From assembly GCA_034509425.1 (NCBI GenBank), contig JAVTVJ010000068.1:5208001-5272000 (forward strand): DNA of 64,000 nucleotides, written 5' to 3'. The DNA is from Eopsaltria australis (taxonomy: Eukaryota; Chordata; Aves; Passeriformes; Petroicidae). Shown here piece by piece: positions 63,801 through 64,000 of the stretch (positions are counted from its first letter, which is position 1; every line of letters starts with the position of its first letter). The position numbers and the translations under genes were made by a program. The notes beneath the pieces were generated by a model. It ran no database searches and had not been told where the DNA came from. It worked only from the letters and a program-made list of their open reading frames with translations.

Positions 63801-64000
63801 GTTCATCTGTAGAACAGAGATAATATTCAACAGTTTTCTGTATATATCTCTTGTTTGATACTAAAATTCTTTTTATTTAGTCTTTTAAAATGTTAACGGT
63901 GATGCTAACATGTGGTGGTGCCAGAAATCTCTTTGTCTAAGCGTACCACAGGGGTTTTAATAAACCTCAGCACTGCCATTAGTTGTGATTTGACTGACAC
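57851..64000. other. Intergenic, no gene seen
   Basis: AT-rich sequence beyond the CpG island. The open frames here match nothing I know. I looked for the mammalian neighbour PDHA1 and did not see it. Contents are A-runs (59628-59641 and about 60786) and the CR1 remnant at 61925-62160. Confidence 0.6.
61925..62160 (+). mobile_element. Old CR1 3'-end fragment
   Basis: Landmarks of a CR1 3' UTR are present in diverged form: a stretch resembling the LINE's 'lead over caught at a tail' end (TTGTCCAGGGAGCTTGTGGA), GGTCCTGGGCAACTGCTGCA, GGACTGGACTATCTCCAGAA and a final TCCTTTCCAGCCTCAGCCAG before the degraded octamer tail. It belongs to a different subfamily from the copies at 15 and 40 kb. Confidence 0.7.

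Noticed and set aside
57851..64000. Possible PDHA1, the mammalian neighbour upstream of ADGRG2
   Set aside because: No frame in this part resembles pyruvate dehydrogenase; any neighbour must lie further away.
1..64000. CRISPR arrays, bacterial operons, tRNA or rRNA genes
   Set aside because: The window is vertebrate nuclear DNA; I saw no regularly spaced repeats and no tRNA-like folds.

Overview
The window is a piece of a bird genome. Its repeats are CR1 LINE copies with the avian-type 3' tail, there are no mammalian SINEs, and the introns are short and AT-rich. The species cannot be named from the sequence. Almost the whole window is one gene on the minus strand: ADGRG2 (GPR64/HE6), an adhesion G-protein-coupled receptor. 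I assembled 27 coding exons by hand from splice sites, reading phase and recalled similarity to human ADGRG2. Their lengths sum to 3960 nt, which is 1319 codons plus a TGA stop, and every junction phase agrees.

Layout along the minus strand (right to left): a CpG island at about 56.94-57.85 kb with candidate first exons; a first intron of about 10 kb; the start codon and signal peptide (46995-46878); a pentraxin-like domain in one 618-nt exon (40231-39614); an 11-kb intron with a broken endogenous-retrovirus fragment; a run of very small exons for a Ser/Thr-rich stalk (28443-17047); a 668-nt mucin-like exon (16561-15894); the GAIN domain and GPS autoproteolysis site (14293-9677); the seven-helix domain (9086-4970); and the cytoplasmic tail (4230-893). 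The 3' UTR runs off the left edge. From 57.9 to 64 kb I see no gene, only a CR1 remnant and A-runs.

All the coding parts belong to one receptor: an extracellular pentraxin-like head on a glycosylated stalk, a self-cleaving GAIN domain holding a tethered agonist, and a G-protein-coupling core. The most interesting point is the pentraxin-like domain. As I recall it, human ADGRG2 lacks this domain, while its relatives ADGRG4 and ADGRG6 have one. Secondary points are the chain of symmetric microexons, three candidate extra microexons, a shortened third extracellular loop, a 22-nt poly-T acceptor tract, a hAT-like short transposon, and a 38-bp tandem duplication in the CpG island. I found no bacterial-type system, CRISPR array or RNA gene.
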